From Linanthus parryae (taxonomy: Eukaryota; Streptophyta; Magnoliopsida; Ericales; Polemoniaceae): a stretch of DNA of 64,000 nucleotides. Both the position numbers and the translations under genes were made by a program. The notes below the pieces were generated by a model, which saw nothing but the letters and a program-made list of their open reading frames with translations, did no database searches and had not been told where the DNA came from. The stretch lies in the NCBI GenBank assembly GCA_023055425.1, contig JALGPY010000009.1, forward strand, positions 34,143,275 to 34,207,274. The letters are read 5' to 3'. Below are positions 53,688 to 64,000 of this stretch, in pieces. How positions within the stretch are numbered: the first letter of the stretch is position 1; every line of letters begins with the position of its first letter.

Positions 53688-54065
53688 GACAGAAAACCTC
53701 AGGGTGCTGACACTGCGCTACTCTGAGTTTTGAGTTTTTACACATAATTTCATTACAGTATGCATTTCGTTGGTCTTAGTCGATAAACTTCAGTATATAT
53801 ATATATATATATTGTGTAAAACATTACATACTTTATATGAAAAAGAAAATAAAGTTAAAAAATAAATTAATTTAAAAAAAACTATTTTTTACTTCTGGTG
53901 CGTTATGTCAGTTAAACCTCATACTGCAAGGGGTTGTGTCAATTTTCATACTGCATTGTCATGTCACTGACGGAATCTATTATGTGTCAAATTTCAGACT
54001 GTTAGTAGCGCACTAACAGAGAGCTGATACTGCAAGTAGGCCTAACTGCAAGGGGGTTTTCTGTC
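53688..54065 (+). mobile_element. Possible TIR element with GACAGAAAACC ends
   Basis: Starts GACAGAAAACCTCAGGGT and ends AGGGGGTTTTCTGTC, giving inverted termini with an indel. It contains an (AT)n run at 53796-53812. No clear target duplication and no coding frame, so the call is tentative. Confidence 0.4.
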
Positions 54066-54163
54066 GGAAGCTTTAGATTATAAGATATATATGTATATAA
54101 ATATAATATATATAACAAATGTTTTCCTCAATAATATATATACATCATATGTAACTAACATAA

Positions 54164-54194
<31 letters not shown>

Positions 54195-54275
54195 ACAACT
54201 GTTTTCCTCAATAATATATATACATACATATGTAACTAACATAAAAAATTATATAATAATGGAAAATAAAGACTA
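54066..54275 (+). repeat. AT-rich tandem duplication of about 82 bp
   Basis: The block TGTTTTCCTCAATAATATAT occurs at about 54120 and again at about 54202. It is followed both times by ACAT(AC)ATATGTAACTAACAT, with (TA)n between the copies. Confidence 0.75.
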
Positions 54276-54524
54276 CTTCCGTTTCTTTTGGATTGTCCTA
54301 CTTTGACCTTTCAACCCGTAATGGGGTCACTTTGACTCGTTGATTTAGATAGCAAAATGATGTAATTTTTTGGCAATTTTTCGATGGTGTTGTAGAGTAA
54401 AGTTTACTCTACAAGACCATGCAGAGATTATCAAGTTCTTATACTAATCAAATTACCGGCTCAAAGTGACCCAATAAATAGTGACAAAAAGTGAATTAGG
54501 CAGAAAGAGAAGAAACAGAGGTAG
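54276..54524 (+). mobile_element. Stowaway-like MITE C
   Basis: 249 bp, ends CTTCCGTTTCTT and AAGAAACAGAGGTAG, flanked by TA. The interior CACTTTGACTCG/GCTCAAAGTGACCC and CTCTACAA blocks are shared with MITEs A and B, so the three form one family. Confidence 0.78.
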
Positions 54525-54599
54525 TATTACACTTACTTTTATATTTCAAATAGCCACACCATTATACTAAATTTATAATAATACCTTCAAAATATTGTA

Positions 54600-54846
54600 G
54601 TATTTCATCACATCAACTTTTAAAAAAAGAAGTTTAAGGTAATTCCGCCAGATGCGAATATGCAGTTCTAAATGCACACCTAATAACAGTACAGGACAAG
54701 AAAACAAATACATGGTTGTTAAAGTATTGGTCTCTCATTAATAAAATTTGGATTGTTTGGCCGTGAACGTAGGTAGTCTCAAAGCTAGTGAACCGCGTTA
54801 AATTATGTGTGTTCTTCATTCGTTTTATTCTTCACTCTTTCTAACA
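54600..54846 (+). repeat. Copia LTR end and primer site (remnant)
   Basis: Plus-strand sequence GTGAACCGCGTTAAATTATG, then TTCTTCACTCTTTCTAACA ending at about 54846, followed after AG by TGGTATCG (54849-54856). This matches the end of a Copia LTR plus an initiator-Met-type primer site. The 5' boundary is unclear and no second LTR was found. Confidence 0.5.
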
Positions 54847-54849
54847 AGT

Positions 54850-55534
54850 GGTATCGTTTCCGAACTCTTATTTCTATCATGTCTGGTAGTGGCAGACGCA
54901 TGATTTATAGGTTGAGGGGGGCAAAATACACATGACAATATTGTAAGTCATATGTTTACTTTTTAGTCATAAACTAAAATAGTGAATCACATAAAAATCT
55001 CCTTCAATTCAATTTTAGGGGGTCTTGTACGTCGTTTCAAAGGATTGAACACTAGATGACTCGTGAGATTTTACTATTAGTTTCTTCTAAATTGTAAGAA
55101 TTTTTTTCTCTTGAAGCACTCTTGTATTATCACTTAAAAGTGAATTATTCAAATAGCCTGAGTACTATGAGAGAATGAATCCACATGGGGAAGAGAATTC
55201 ACATGGCATAATGGAAACCTAAATTTCAGTTCGTTAGAACAGAAATAATAAGAAATGTTAGATTCTCAATTTTCTCTCAAAATACAAATTTAGAGCCATG
55301 CTTCCGCTTGCTAGGACGCTGCTTTCCAAATTTAAAAGCAGTATTAATGTGTTTGGTAAATTTGTTTTTACTTCTTTCTAGAAGCAGCTGCTTCCCCACA
55401 TCAACTTTTAAAAAGCAGGGGGGGTTGCTTTTCGGGACCTGCTTTTCGATAAATATTATTTGACATTCTTACCCGTTAATAAATATCAATAATTATTTAT
55501 AACACTATTTATCATATCATGTATGTGTATGTTT
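54850..55534. other. Unassigned stretch after a Copia primer site
   Basis: Expected gag region of the Copia remnant but no gag domain is readable. AT-rich; nothing else recognised. Confidence 0.35.
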
Positions 55535-56488
55535 TTGATACGGATTACGCAGTGAAAATACAAATAAACTATTCCGTTCAAGACCCTCCATATATAGCAG
55601 GACAAGCCATCATAACTTGGTAAGGGTAAAACAGTTGTGTACCTTGTTTGTCTGGCAGATCACGATACGCAGAATTGCGTACCTTGCTTTGTTATTTTCA
55701 CTCTAATGAGACTACTATGAAAATAATAAGCTAGGAGTGCCTTTATATAGTCAACAACTCCTTGTTAACTATATATTTGCCCAATACTAATCATGTCCAT
55801 ACACGGATTAGTTCACCTTGCAAATTAGTCAAAGTAAGTTTGCTTGTGGTTGCGTATTGATCATTTCTTTAATTTGTCCTACTAATTAAGGCCCAAATCC
55901 AGTTTAATACATATAGTGTGTGACCCCATATGTTTCTACATAGTTGGTAGTAACAATTACTAACACAGAACGCTGTCTAGCAACACATATATGCCACCCA
56001 ACTAATAGAAATAGTCAGTGATCCAACAAACCTTGTGACCAATGTTACCGTATTGCATTATCCCTTTGTCTCTATATCCGGATTGGACACGAGATATAAA
56101 CATCACACTCGTTTATCCAATCAATTGTTTCTCGATCTTGGGAATAGACTTATCCGTGCAGATAACATCAATATCGCATATTAATTTATTTGAGTCTGGC
56201 CAGACAATCTATAAGCTCTACCCATCGAGTCGCCATGGATATTTACTCCCATATGCGGGAGGGACAAATCCTCTTTACATCACTACCACCTCTAAACTTT
56301 CTTTCTATTATGTCCGATATTCGTCTTTATAGCTATCCAGTCACGGTGTAATGTCTGACGCAATCAAAACATTATATTCCACAACTAGAGTATCTAGTGA
56401 CTTCAAGTCTAAAGACTACAATACCATTATCACAACGAGAAGCACTTGTGATGTTAACATAATTAATGTATCCTTCTCGTGGTGGGTC

Positions 56489-56491
56489 AAT
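56489..56491 (+). repeat. Target duplication AAT of the CACTA element
   Basis: AAT before 56492 and again at 57786-57788. Three bases is the CACTA standard. Confidence 0.8.
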
Positions 56492-57785
56492 CACTACTAG
56501 AAATATATCTTGATACGGCCATTTTCAATAAGGCGGAAGTTAAAACTGCCGTTTTTTGAAGATATAAACATCGGCTTTTTTAAAAGCGCCGAAAATTATG
56601 GCGGTTTACAAAAACTGACGTAAATTAAATACTTGTTACGGGGGAATGTTGAAAACCGCCCTAAAATTACGGCGGTTTACCAGGTATGCGCCATTTATTG
56701 CACGGCAATTTTTCATAAACCTCCTTACACTTTATATTTTATCTATCTTTATTAATCGGTAGTGTAGTCCAATGTAAAGAAATAATAAATTTACTATGTT
56801 AAATCTGGGCCTTTGATCTAAGAACAACCAGATTAAATCTTGACCGCCCAAATGTAAACCCTATCCTTATAGTAACTCCCAACCACTACCTCTTCCTCTC
56901 ATTTCTCAGCCGCTCCTCCAACATCTCTCTCGCATCTGGTACGTACGTCTCTCTCCCTCCCTCTCTCTCTCTCCCTTTCTCCGTCGCTCTGTCTCTCATT
57001 TAGCTCTCAAGTTTCTTTCTCTTGGTTCTCTGACTCCTCTACGGTCTCTCTCTCTATCGGTCCGCCTCCTCCACGGCCAGGTATGAGTCTCTCTATCTTT
57101 TCCTCTTCGTCCCCCATTTGCAACTTCTCTCAATCTCCCTCCCTCTGTACCCCTATTCTCTCTCCACGTCTCCCACTCCCTCTCTGTATCTCTCTTTTGG
57201 TCTAGATCTGTTCTATCTTTCTCTTGTCTCTCTCTATTTCGGTCTCTCTCTATTTTTGATTTCACTTCCTGTTGGTCTCTCTCTGTTTTGGATTCCATAT
57301 TCTGTTCTATTTCGGTCTCTCTCTGATTTGGATTTCAGATGATGGCTTCCTGGGTTCAAAAGTTGCAAGTTTCACCATTATTAGGTGGAAACAAAGAAAA
57401 AGCATAACAAGCCATGAATATTCCCGACGACACAGAAAATTGTTCAAAATGATAATATGCAGTAGATGAAACGACCTCAGAAAAAATCGCAATTAAAAAA
57501 AACTGTGAAACCAATTAAAATATTTGAGCTAAAATGGATATGAAAATTGAATATAAAAAAATATAAAATATTCTATTAGGGCGGTTTTTTAATATGTCTT
57601 GTACAGTACGTCAGTTTCCAAAAAACGACATGTGCTATTTAATCGGCGGCATAAATCACCGTTAACAATTTCACGACGGCTTTCTTGGCGTCAAAAACAA
57701 AACCACCACAAACTTGAAAACGGCGGTTTTGGGTTCAATAAACGGCATTTTTAAATCGCCGTCACAAGCAGATTTTCTAGTAGTG
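56492..57785 (+). mobile_element. Non-autonomous CACTA transposon (1,294 bp)
   Basis: Ends CACTACTAGAAA and TTTTCTAGTAGTG are inverted repeats with the diagnostic CACTA start, flanked by AAT. Subterminal regions repeat GGCGGTTT/AAACCGCC words (about 56589, 56650, 56671, 57580, 57722), as expected of transposase-binding repeats. No transposase. The middle (about 56880-57440) is a CT-rich tract with a possible 5' UTR, intron and ATG. Confidence 0.88.
56942..57339 (+). other. Possible captured 5' UTR intron and start codon inside the CACTA element
   Basis: A candidate donor GTACGTACG at 56939-56947 and an acceptor TTTGGATTTCAG ending at 57338 bracket a pyrimidine-rich 400 bp. ATGATGGCTTCC follows immediately and opens a frame of about 23 codons. 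The upstream CTCTTCC/CTCGCATCTG sequence looks like a plant 5' UTR. No gene identity can be given, and the pattern could arise by chance in CT-rich DNA. Confidence 0.3.
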
Positions 57786-58055
57786 AATCTAGTATGCCAT
57801 GTCACATAATGCATACCCATGTGTTAGACTTGATATCTCCATATAAATCTACCCACATACTAGTCTATAGTGATCTTCCTATTAATCAATATAATGGACT
57901 AGAGATATTTAAGATAAACAACACATAGCAATCTAAGGACTTCATCGTATTAAACATCTCCATAAATAATACAATGAATATTCTAGCCAAAGTAATGTTC
58001 ATACTAAAATAAGATTTCCCCTAGGGAATCCATTCCTAACAGTATCCCACTTGCA

Positions 58056-58150
58056 CTAGAGCCAATCTGGTGCATCTCGTATGCCTATAGATCTAGTGTG
58101 CCTTTCATGCTTGCACCGAACAAGCGACTTTGTAAGCGGATCTGACAAAT
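58056..58150 (-). pseudogene. C-terminal end of a Copia RNase H
   Basis: Minus-strand translation SDPLTKSLVRCKHERHTRSI then GIRDAPDWL and a TAG stop. This is the standard end of a Copia polyprotein (ADxLTK...). The stop is followed by TGCAAGTGGGATA, the polypurine tract, and then the LTR at 58041. The rest of pol is displaced by the element inserted at 58151, and should continue beyond that element, outside the window. Confidence 0.8.
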
Positions 58151-61100
58151 TGTAATAACCCGAATTCTAACCTAGGGGTATTTTAGTAATTAAGCATTGC
58201 ATATTTATAACTTGAGACTGTGAGAACCTGTTATCATATATTAGTGTTAGTCGTAATAAGACGTTGCCGATATTGTGTGTGATTGCGTAGTTATTAACTA
58301 TTTATGTATATTATTTCGATAAGCTTGTTAATTACTTTTAAGGAATTTTTTTATTTCAATAATAAGTTGATTATAAATTTCAGTGAACTGTTTATTAAAT
58401 GTTTATTGGATAAGTGTTTATGAGTTTTCTCAAAATTAACATTTCTAATTTCTTTTAAAATATCAGTCAATTTTATTTTTAATAGTTACGTTTCAATTGA
58501 ATTTTAAGATTTAATTTTATCAGTCAGAATGTCTTTTAACGTTCAAACTCAATTTTTCAAGTCAAAATTTCTTTTAACAGTAAAGTCTCGTTTTGTCAGT
58601 CGATCTAAGTTTTATCAATAAAAAAAAAAGTTTTACTTATCACACAACGTTTAAATTTTTCAGTCGGAGTCATTTTATTTATTCGTTCTCGTATTAATCA
58701 TATTCGCTTATTATTTATTGTCGCGTATTATTATTTTCAGTTCGCCGCGTATTTAAATTCTCCGCCTTCGTTAAATGATCATCGCTTGCAGAATCACCGC
58801 GTACCTGCTACACATAATCACACACCACCTCTCAAAGGTGACCTCCCCTATTCAAAATCTTACCTCACCTCATCTTTTTCTCATCCCCATCAGATTTTCT
58901 TTTTCTTCTTCCTACTTCATCGTCACCTTCACTTTCTTCTGTTTACCTTCTCGACAACAACACCATCGGCAGCACCATCACCACCATCTCTTGTACCACT
59001 CTGTCACATCCATCTCTCTGCCTCACTCTCGCCCCCTCTGGTTTTGCCCCGAAACAACCCACACCCATCTACATCGAACCCAACAAGCACGACCACAACC
59101 ATCACCGACCACCTGCCATCACCACCTCCAGCGCCACCACCTCTGTTTCCTCCACCACTGCTCCACCTCTCTTCTCTTCTCCCTCTGTTTTGGAGGCAAA
59201 CCCAGCACCGTTACCACCGAAACCACCATCCCTCCCTCTCACTCACAGTCTCACCCTCTCTCTCCCCCGTCGAAATCCAAGCGGAAGCAGCAGCGGTAGC
59301 AGCCGCAGCTCTGCCTCCCTCTGTTCGCCGCAGCCCTTTGTCCGCGTCTCTGTGGAGCCCCGACGATGCTCACTGACCAGAATAGAGCTGTGACCGAGCT
59401 CAGTTCATCCCCGTGACCACCATTTCCGCCTATTCCCGTTCCGTCATCGTCGAACTTTCCGGTAAACCCAAAATCTCTTCGCCTTCTGTTACGACATGAA
59501 TTTCTGGGTTGTTGTTGTCACTGCCTATATATTTAGGTGAGTTTGTATGTATGTGGGTGGGTGTATGTTTGATTTTCCGTGAAGAAATTTTGAAGAAGAT
59601 GGCATTTTTGAAAACTATTTAGTTGCAGAGGGGTTTTTGTGTTCATTCAAGAAATTTTAGGGTATGATGTGTTGCTATTAAAACTAATTAATCAGAGTAG
59701 TTGTAGTTTAGAGGAGCTATGGGGGACTTAATGCTATTTTTACAAACTGTTTATGTTAATTAATGCTAGTTTTAATTAATTGTCTATATGTCAATAAAAC
59801 CTTGCAATTTTCATATTAAATAAATTAATAAACATAAAATCATTTTTTGAAATGCAATATCCCACAAATTAGCATATATTACATAATAAATATTTACACT
59901 TTGTTTTTTTGTGAAAATTAAGTTAGTAAAATGAATTGTTTATATAAGTTTAAATTACATAATGAATGTATAGTAATGTTTTACTCATTAAATAAATATT
60001 GATTTTGTTTGTCTAAATAATTTGTGAGTTGTCAAATATTTATAAGTAAAAATGTTATATTTTTAGTCAACAATTAAATTCGTTGAATTTACTACTGTTA
60101 TTTTTATCGCAAAATAAATTAGTTAGAAAATAGATACTAATTGTGAAATATTACGAAATAATTTCCTTAACTAGGTATAACTGTTTTGCCATTAAGAGAA
60201 TTGTTATCTTTCGATGTTTAACTATAATCAGACTTTTCTTATAATTTACTATAACGGTAATTGTAGTATTAAATAGTTTTATAGTTTTAAAATTATTATG
60301 TAATTTTCGTAATATCAGTTTAGAGATTTCTGATTCACTAGCAATTGAGACTTTAACTATCTAAAAATAATTTGGGTGTTATAAATACTCTTGGATGTCA
60401 TTTGCATCTCACGTAGGACATATGCATTCTCTATTTGTGACACGAACCTGGTTGTGATTAGGAATTTATGTGTATGCTTGTAGAGCCTGGTTTCGGCGAT
60501 GGAGTAGAGTTGGACGTTTTTTACGAGTAGCGGTTTAGCTGGCACTTTTGGCTCTCTCGGCGAGTATGCATGCTTAGTGTTGCGTACTTGTCTTCCTTCG
60601 TGTCAAAACGTGATTTATGTTCAGTCTCAAAATATACATGTGAGTTTACTTGCTTAGTTTTGCTTGTCTAGTTATTTCATGTGATCCACTTGTTTATTTA
60701 AAAATAACTGTCGTATTTTATTCTGAAATTTGCTAAACCTGTCGTTCTACTTTCAAACCACCATTTTACAACTCGTATTCGAAATGAGAAAACTCTTTAT
60801 TGAAATGTCACTAAGTCAGAATCCATTAACAACGTAAAGTGAAATAATCGCATGTACTGGAACCAGTGGACGATTACTATGCTGGCTCCGGCCGGAAGTA
60901 CCGATTCGACAGCTTCCCTTGACTACCTATACTTGTTGGAGTTTTGGACTTATGATGGGTTCCGCCCGAAGTTTCGATTCGACAGCTTCCCTTGACTGCC
61001 TATTGGAGTCTTGGACCCGTTACTACTTTGGGACTCCGAGTGCCCTGACTCTTATCGCCATAGGCTGGAGTCTAGCATCTTGTACTACTCTTCTTACTTA

Positions 61101-61866
61101 CAATCTTAAGGGGGTGTCGACACTTAAGGTCTAGTTGGCTATTTGTATGATGACTAGAGGGACGGGGGATCCGATCCATAACGCTTGGTAGAGAGGTTGG
61201 GTTTCAACACCCCCTATACACCGCTATCATCTGTTACTATTTACCCTGGCCTCCCTTGGTTACTGCAAATTTTTAATAAGACTGCTTTATCTCTAAATCT
61301 GGAAACAATTATTTATAAGCCGTGTTCTGCATAGACACGCCACTTGAGATAAGATATTTTTAATGGAAACACTGAACATTTGGGAATTTTATTATTACTG
61401 CGAACTCTGATCTTTAAACTTATACTCCGTCATTTTTTAAACTGTTCCAAATACAAACCCCGTAACCTTTCTTAGCCACTCTGTTTTACAGGCTAAGTTG
61501 TTTATTCACTCAGTTTTTACTGATACTCGAAAAACTGCGGTCTTTGTTCCTTTTATTTTTCCCCCGCAGGTAGATGACTAGTTTGCTTGGGGTAACGCGC
61601 AGGATTCACGAGCTCGTTCTCACATGTAAACTATAAAGCTTAGTAATTAACCGGAGAGCCCTCTTTTGTTATAAAATATCTTTTGTTAGACTTAATGTCC
61701 AGTTTGGACTCTGTCACAAACACTATTAACTTTTGTAATATTTATCAGTAGTTTGGATATTTTCTTTTCACTACTTGTTACTACTAATCCTTGTACGAAA
61801 AGGGTAATACCCTGTACGGAGACACTTCCATGATCTCCGGTTCCTCTGAAAATCGGGGGTGTTACA
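58151..61866 (+). repeat. 5' LTR of the Tekay-like element (3,716 bp)
   Basis: The first 1.37 kb is repeated at 62597-64000. Features: TATTTAAAT at 58750-58758 (TATA candidate); a Pro/Ser/His-coding CT- and CAC-rich zone at 58775-59400; AT-rich middle; a tandem duplication sharing CGATTCGACAGCTTCCCTTG at 60902 and 60976. The end GGGGGTGTTACA joins the primer site. Open frames in the CAC-rich zone occur in two frames at once and are not believable genes. Confidence 0.82.
58750..58758 (+). promoter_or_regulatory. TATA candidate in the Tekay-like LTR
   Basis: TATTTAAAT followed by a GC-richer, pyrimidine-rich leader. The same site in the right LTR near 63196 reads TATTTAAAA. Confidence 0.4.
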
Positions 61867-62596
61867 GTTGGTATCAGAGCAGTGACATCCTTTAGGACTG
61901 TAGGGAGATGACACTTAAAACTAAGATTTTTGAAAGTAATTAAAGTAAGCTTGAACCTGAACTTTAAATCGATAGGGCAAGATATACTGGAACGTAAAAT
62001 CTTAATAAGCCGGGGATTATGGGTTTTCTCTTGTTTATCCTCGCTTGCCTAATAGATATGTGTTGCTTTGTGTTTGTCGTCTTTTCATTCTCAAGCCTCA
62101 GTGCTTATTACATGTTCAAATGACCGATGATTGATTAGGGGTATATCCCACCCACCCTCATCCTTTATTTCGAGATGCTATACTTCCAATACTTTTATAT
62201 TTCTTGGTTACATGACTTAAGGGTGTTTTACCCTCACTTTGTGAAAATGTACGCTTGTGCACTCGCACTTCGTTATCTGCTCCTTACTTGTGAGAATTAT
62301 ATTTCTTGGATTGCGCGTATCTCGATTAGATGATTAAGTGTTTAATTGCCATTCCATCCTTGTTTATATGATGTTATTATATGTTGATTAGAACCCATTG
62401 AGACTTTCATAAACTCTTTGGAGCTTCGAGGGCGAAGCTAAGTCCTAGGGGGAGATGATGTAACAATCCCATTCATGTCCTTGCATTCATTTGCCTGCCA
62501 ATTGTTCCTTCTCTAAATGTGACTCCATAAGCGACTTGTAAGTCCTAGAACCACATTCAAGCTTCGAGAAAAAAGCTTAGTCCAAGGAGGGAAGGA
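61867..62596 (+). other. Interior of the Tekay-like element: primer site, non-coding core, duplicated 3' end
   Basis: TGGTATCAGAGC at 61869-61880 is a perfect initiator-Met-tRNA primer site. The next ~540 bp has no gag or pol similarity. Two related 3'-end blocks follow: GAGCTTCGAGGGCGAAGCT at 62420-62438 with TAGGGGGAGATGATGTAACA, and AAGCTTCGAGAAAAAAGCTT at 62560-62579 with AAGGAGGGAAGGA. The second directly precedes the right LTR and is the likely polypurine tract. Confidence 0.75.
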
Positions 62597-64000
62597 TGTA
62601 ATAACCTGAATTCTAACCTAGGGGTATTTTAGTAATTAAGCATTGTGTATTTATAACTTGAGACTGTGAGAACCTATTATCATATATTAGTGTTACTCGT
62701 AATAAGACGTTGCCGATATTGTGTGTGATTGCGTAGTTATTAACTATTTATGTATACTTATTTCGATAAGCTTGTTAATTACTTTTCAAGAAATCTTTTA
62801 TTTCAATAATAAGTTGATTATAAATTTCAATGAACTGTTTATTAAATGTTTATTGGATAAGTGTTTATAAGTTTTCTCAAAATTAATATTTCTAATTTCT
62901 TTTAAAATATCAGTCAATTTTATTTTTAATAGTTACGGTTCAATTAAATTTTAAGATTTAATTTAATCAGTCAGAATGTCTTTTAACGTTCAAACTCAAT
63001 TTTTCAAGTCAAAATTTCTTTTAAAGTAAAGTCTCGTTTTGTCAGTCGATCTAAGTTTTATCAATAAAAAAAAAAGTTTTACTTATCACACAACGTTTAA
63101 ATTTTTCAGTCGGAGTCATTTTATTTATTCGTTCTCGTATTAATCATATTCGCTTATTATTTATTGTCGCGTATTATTATTTTCACTTCGCCGCGTATTT
63201 AAAATCTCCGCCTTCGTTAAATGATCATCGCCCGTGGAATCACCGCGTACCAGCTACACATAATCACACACCACCTCTCAAAGGTGACCTCACCTATTCA
63301 AAATCTTACCTCGCCTCATCTTTTTCTCTTCCCCATCAGATTTCTTTTTTTTTCCTTTCTTCCTACTTCATCGTCACCTTCACTTTCTTCTTTCTACCTT
63401 CTCGACAACAACACCAACGGCAGCACCATCACCACCATCTCTTGTACCACTACCTCACATCCATCTCTGTGCCTCACTCTTGCCCCCTCTGGTTTTGCCC
63501 CGAAACAACCCACACCCATCTACATCGAACCCAACAAGCACGACCACAACCATCACCGACCACCTGCCATCACCACCTCCAGCACCACCACCTCTGTTTC
63601 CTCCACCACTGCTCCACCTCTCTTCTCTTCTCCCTCTGTTTTGGAGGCAAACCCAGCACCGTTACCACCGAAACCACCATCCCTCCCTCTCACTCACCGT
63701 CTCACCCTCTCTCTCCCCCGTCGAAATCCAAGCAGAAGCAGCAGCGGTAGCAGCCACGCCGGAGTAGCCCGACGTCGCCGCGGCCGCAGCTCTGCCTCCC
63801 TCTGTTCGTCGCAGCCTTTTGTCCGCGTCTCTGTGGAGCCCCGACAATGCTCACCGACCGAAACAGAGCTGTGACCGAGCTCAGTTCATCCCCGTGACCA
63901 CCATTGCCGCATATTTCCGTTCCGTCATCGTCGAACTTTCCGGTAAACCCAAAATCTCTTCGCGTTCTGTTATGACATGAATTTCTGGGTTGTTGTTGTC
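62597..64000 (+). repeat. 3' LTR of the Tekay-like element (truncated by window)
   Basis: 1,404 visible bp matching 58151 onwards with scattered substitutions and one ~30-bp insertion near 63757-63786 (GCCGGAGTAGCCCGACGTCG region) absent from the left LTR. Confidence 0.88.

Larger units (their letters stand above)
55535..58041 (-). repeat. Copia LTR (minus strand) carrying a CACTA insertion
   Basis: On the minus strand the LTR starts TGTTAGGAATGG at 58041, directly after a polypurine tract. It runs through a TATA box (CTATATAAAGG at about 55741-55751) to a poorly defined end near 55535. Without the 1,294-bp CACTA insert and its 3-bp duplication it is about 1.2 kb. The primer site at the far end is not clear (TTTTTGATACGG may be a decayed trace). 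Confidence 0.6.
58151..64000 (+). mobile_element. LTR element with 3.7-kb LTR and tiny interior (Tekay-like derivative), cut by window end
   Basis: Left LTR 58151-61866, interior 61867-62596, right LTR from 62597 to the window edge. LTR ends TGTAATAACCCG and GGGTGTTACA, an initiator-Met primer site and very long LTRs fit Tekay/Del-type Ty3 elements. The interior lacks gag and pol, so it is either a large retrotransposon derivative or an internally deleted copy. The left flank CAAAT (58146-58150) should recur after the right LTR. Confidence 0.8.

Noticed and set aside
57118..57342. Leu/Ser-rich ORF in the CACTA element
   Set aside because: Translation of a CTCTCT tract that more plausibly is a pyrimidine-rich intron or leader.
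58775..59376. Pro/Ser/His-rich ORFs in the Tekay-like LTR (also 63221-63874)
   Set aside because: CAC- and CTC-rich sequence is open in two or three frames at once and shows no domain. It is low-complexity leader sequence within an LTR.

Overview
This is plant nuclear DNA, from an angiosperm and probably a eudicot with a large, repeat-rich genome. The evidence is plant-specific retroelement lineages (Athila, Tat, Sirevirus, Tekay-like), Stowaway-type MITEs, a CACTA element, a plant L1-type LINE and a leucine-rich-repeat receptor-kinase fragment. I see no intact ordinary host gene. Almost the whole window is transposable elements inserted into one another.

Region 1 (1-33286) is a nest of three elements. 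A broken LINE (1-4104, resuming 32926-33286) was split inside its RNase H domain by a minus-strand Athila-type Ty3 element (4110-32920, target duplication ACGGG). That Athila was split inside its gag by a young plus-strand Tat-clade Ty3 element (15830-30841, target duplication GCTGG). The Tat element is the most interesting object here. Its LTRs are almost identical, and its pol has RT, two RNase H domains, a duplicated integrase zinc module and a DD35E core. On the opposite strand, between pol and the 3' LTR, it carries a five-exon plant-mobile-domain gene (29526 to 25234) whose four short GT-AG introns all keep frame. A 54-bp tandem array lies between pol and that gene.

Region 2 (33293-48931) begins with a TIR element in the LINE tail. 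It continues with the 3' part of a second Athila-like element on the plus strand: a degenerate env-like piece, three hairpin/polypurine modules, and an LTR split by a minus-strand Sirevirus (40985-47475, duplication CATTA). The Sirevirus has lost gag, protease and integrase. Two direct copies of a roughly 400-bp repeat inside the Athila remnant bracket a broken LRR receptor-kinase fragment.

Region 3 (48932-58150) is AT-rich. It holds Copia LTR remnants (51398-51809, about 54600-54846, about 55535-58041), three Stowaway-like MITEs, another possible TIR element, a 1.3-kb non-autonomous CACTA element inside a Copia LTR, and the last codons of a Copia RNase H.

Region 4 (58151-64000) is an element with a 3.7-kb LTR and an initiator-Met-tRNA primer site but only 0.73 kb of non-coding interior. 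Its second LTR runs off the window. It looks like a large retrotransposon derivative or a deleted Tekay-like element.

Only the Tat element looks capable of recent activity as a family. Even so, its gag-pro-pol frame has one shift and one in-frame UGA. The other autonomous-type elements carry clear inactivating damage.
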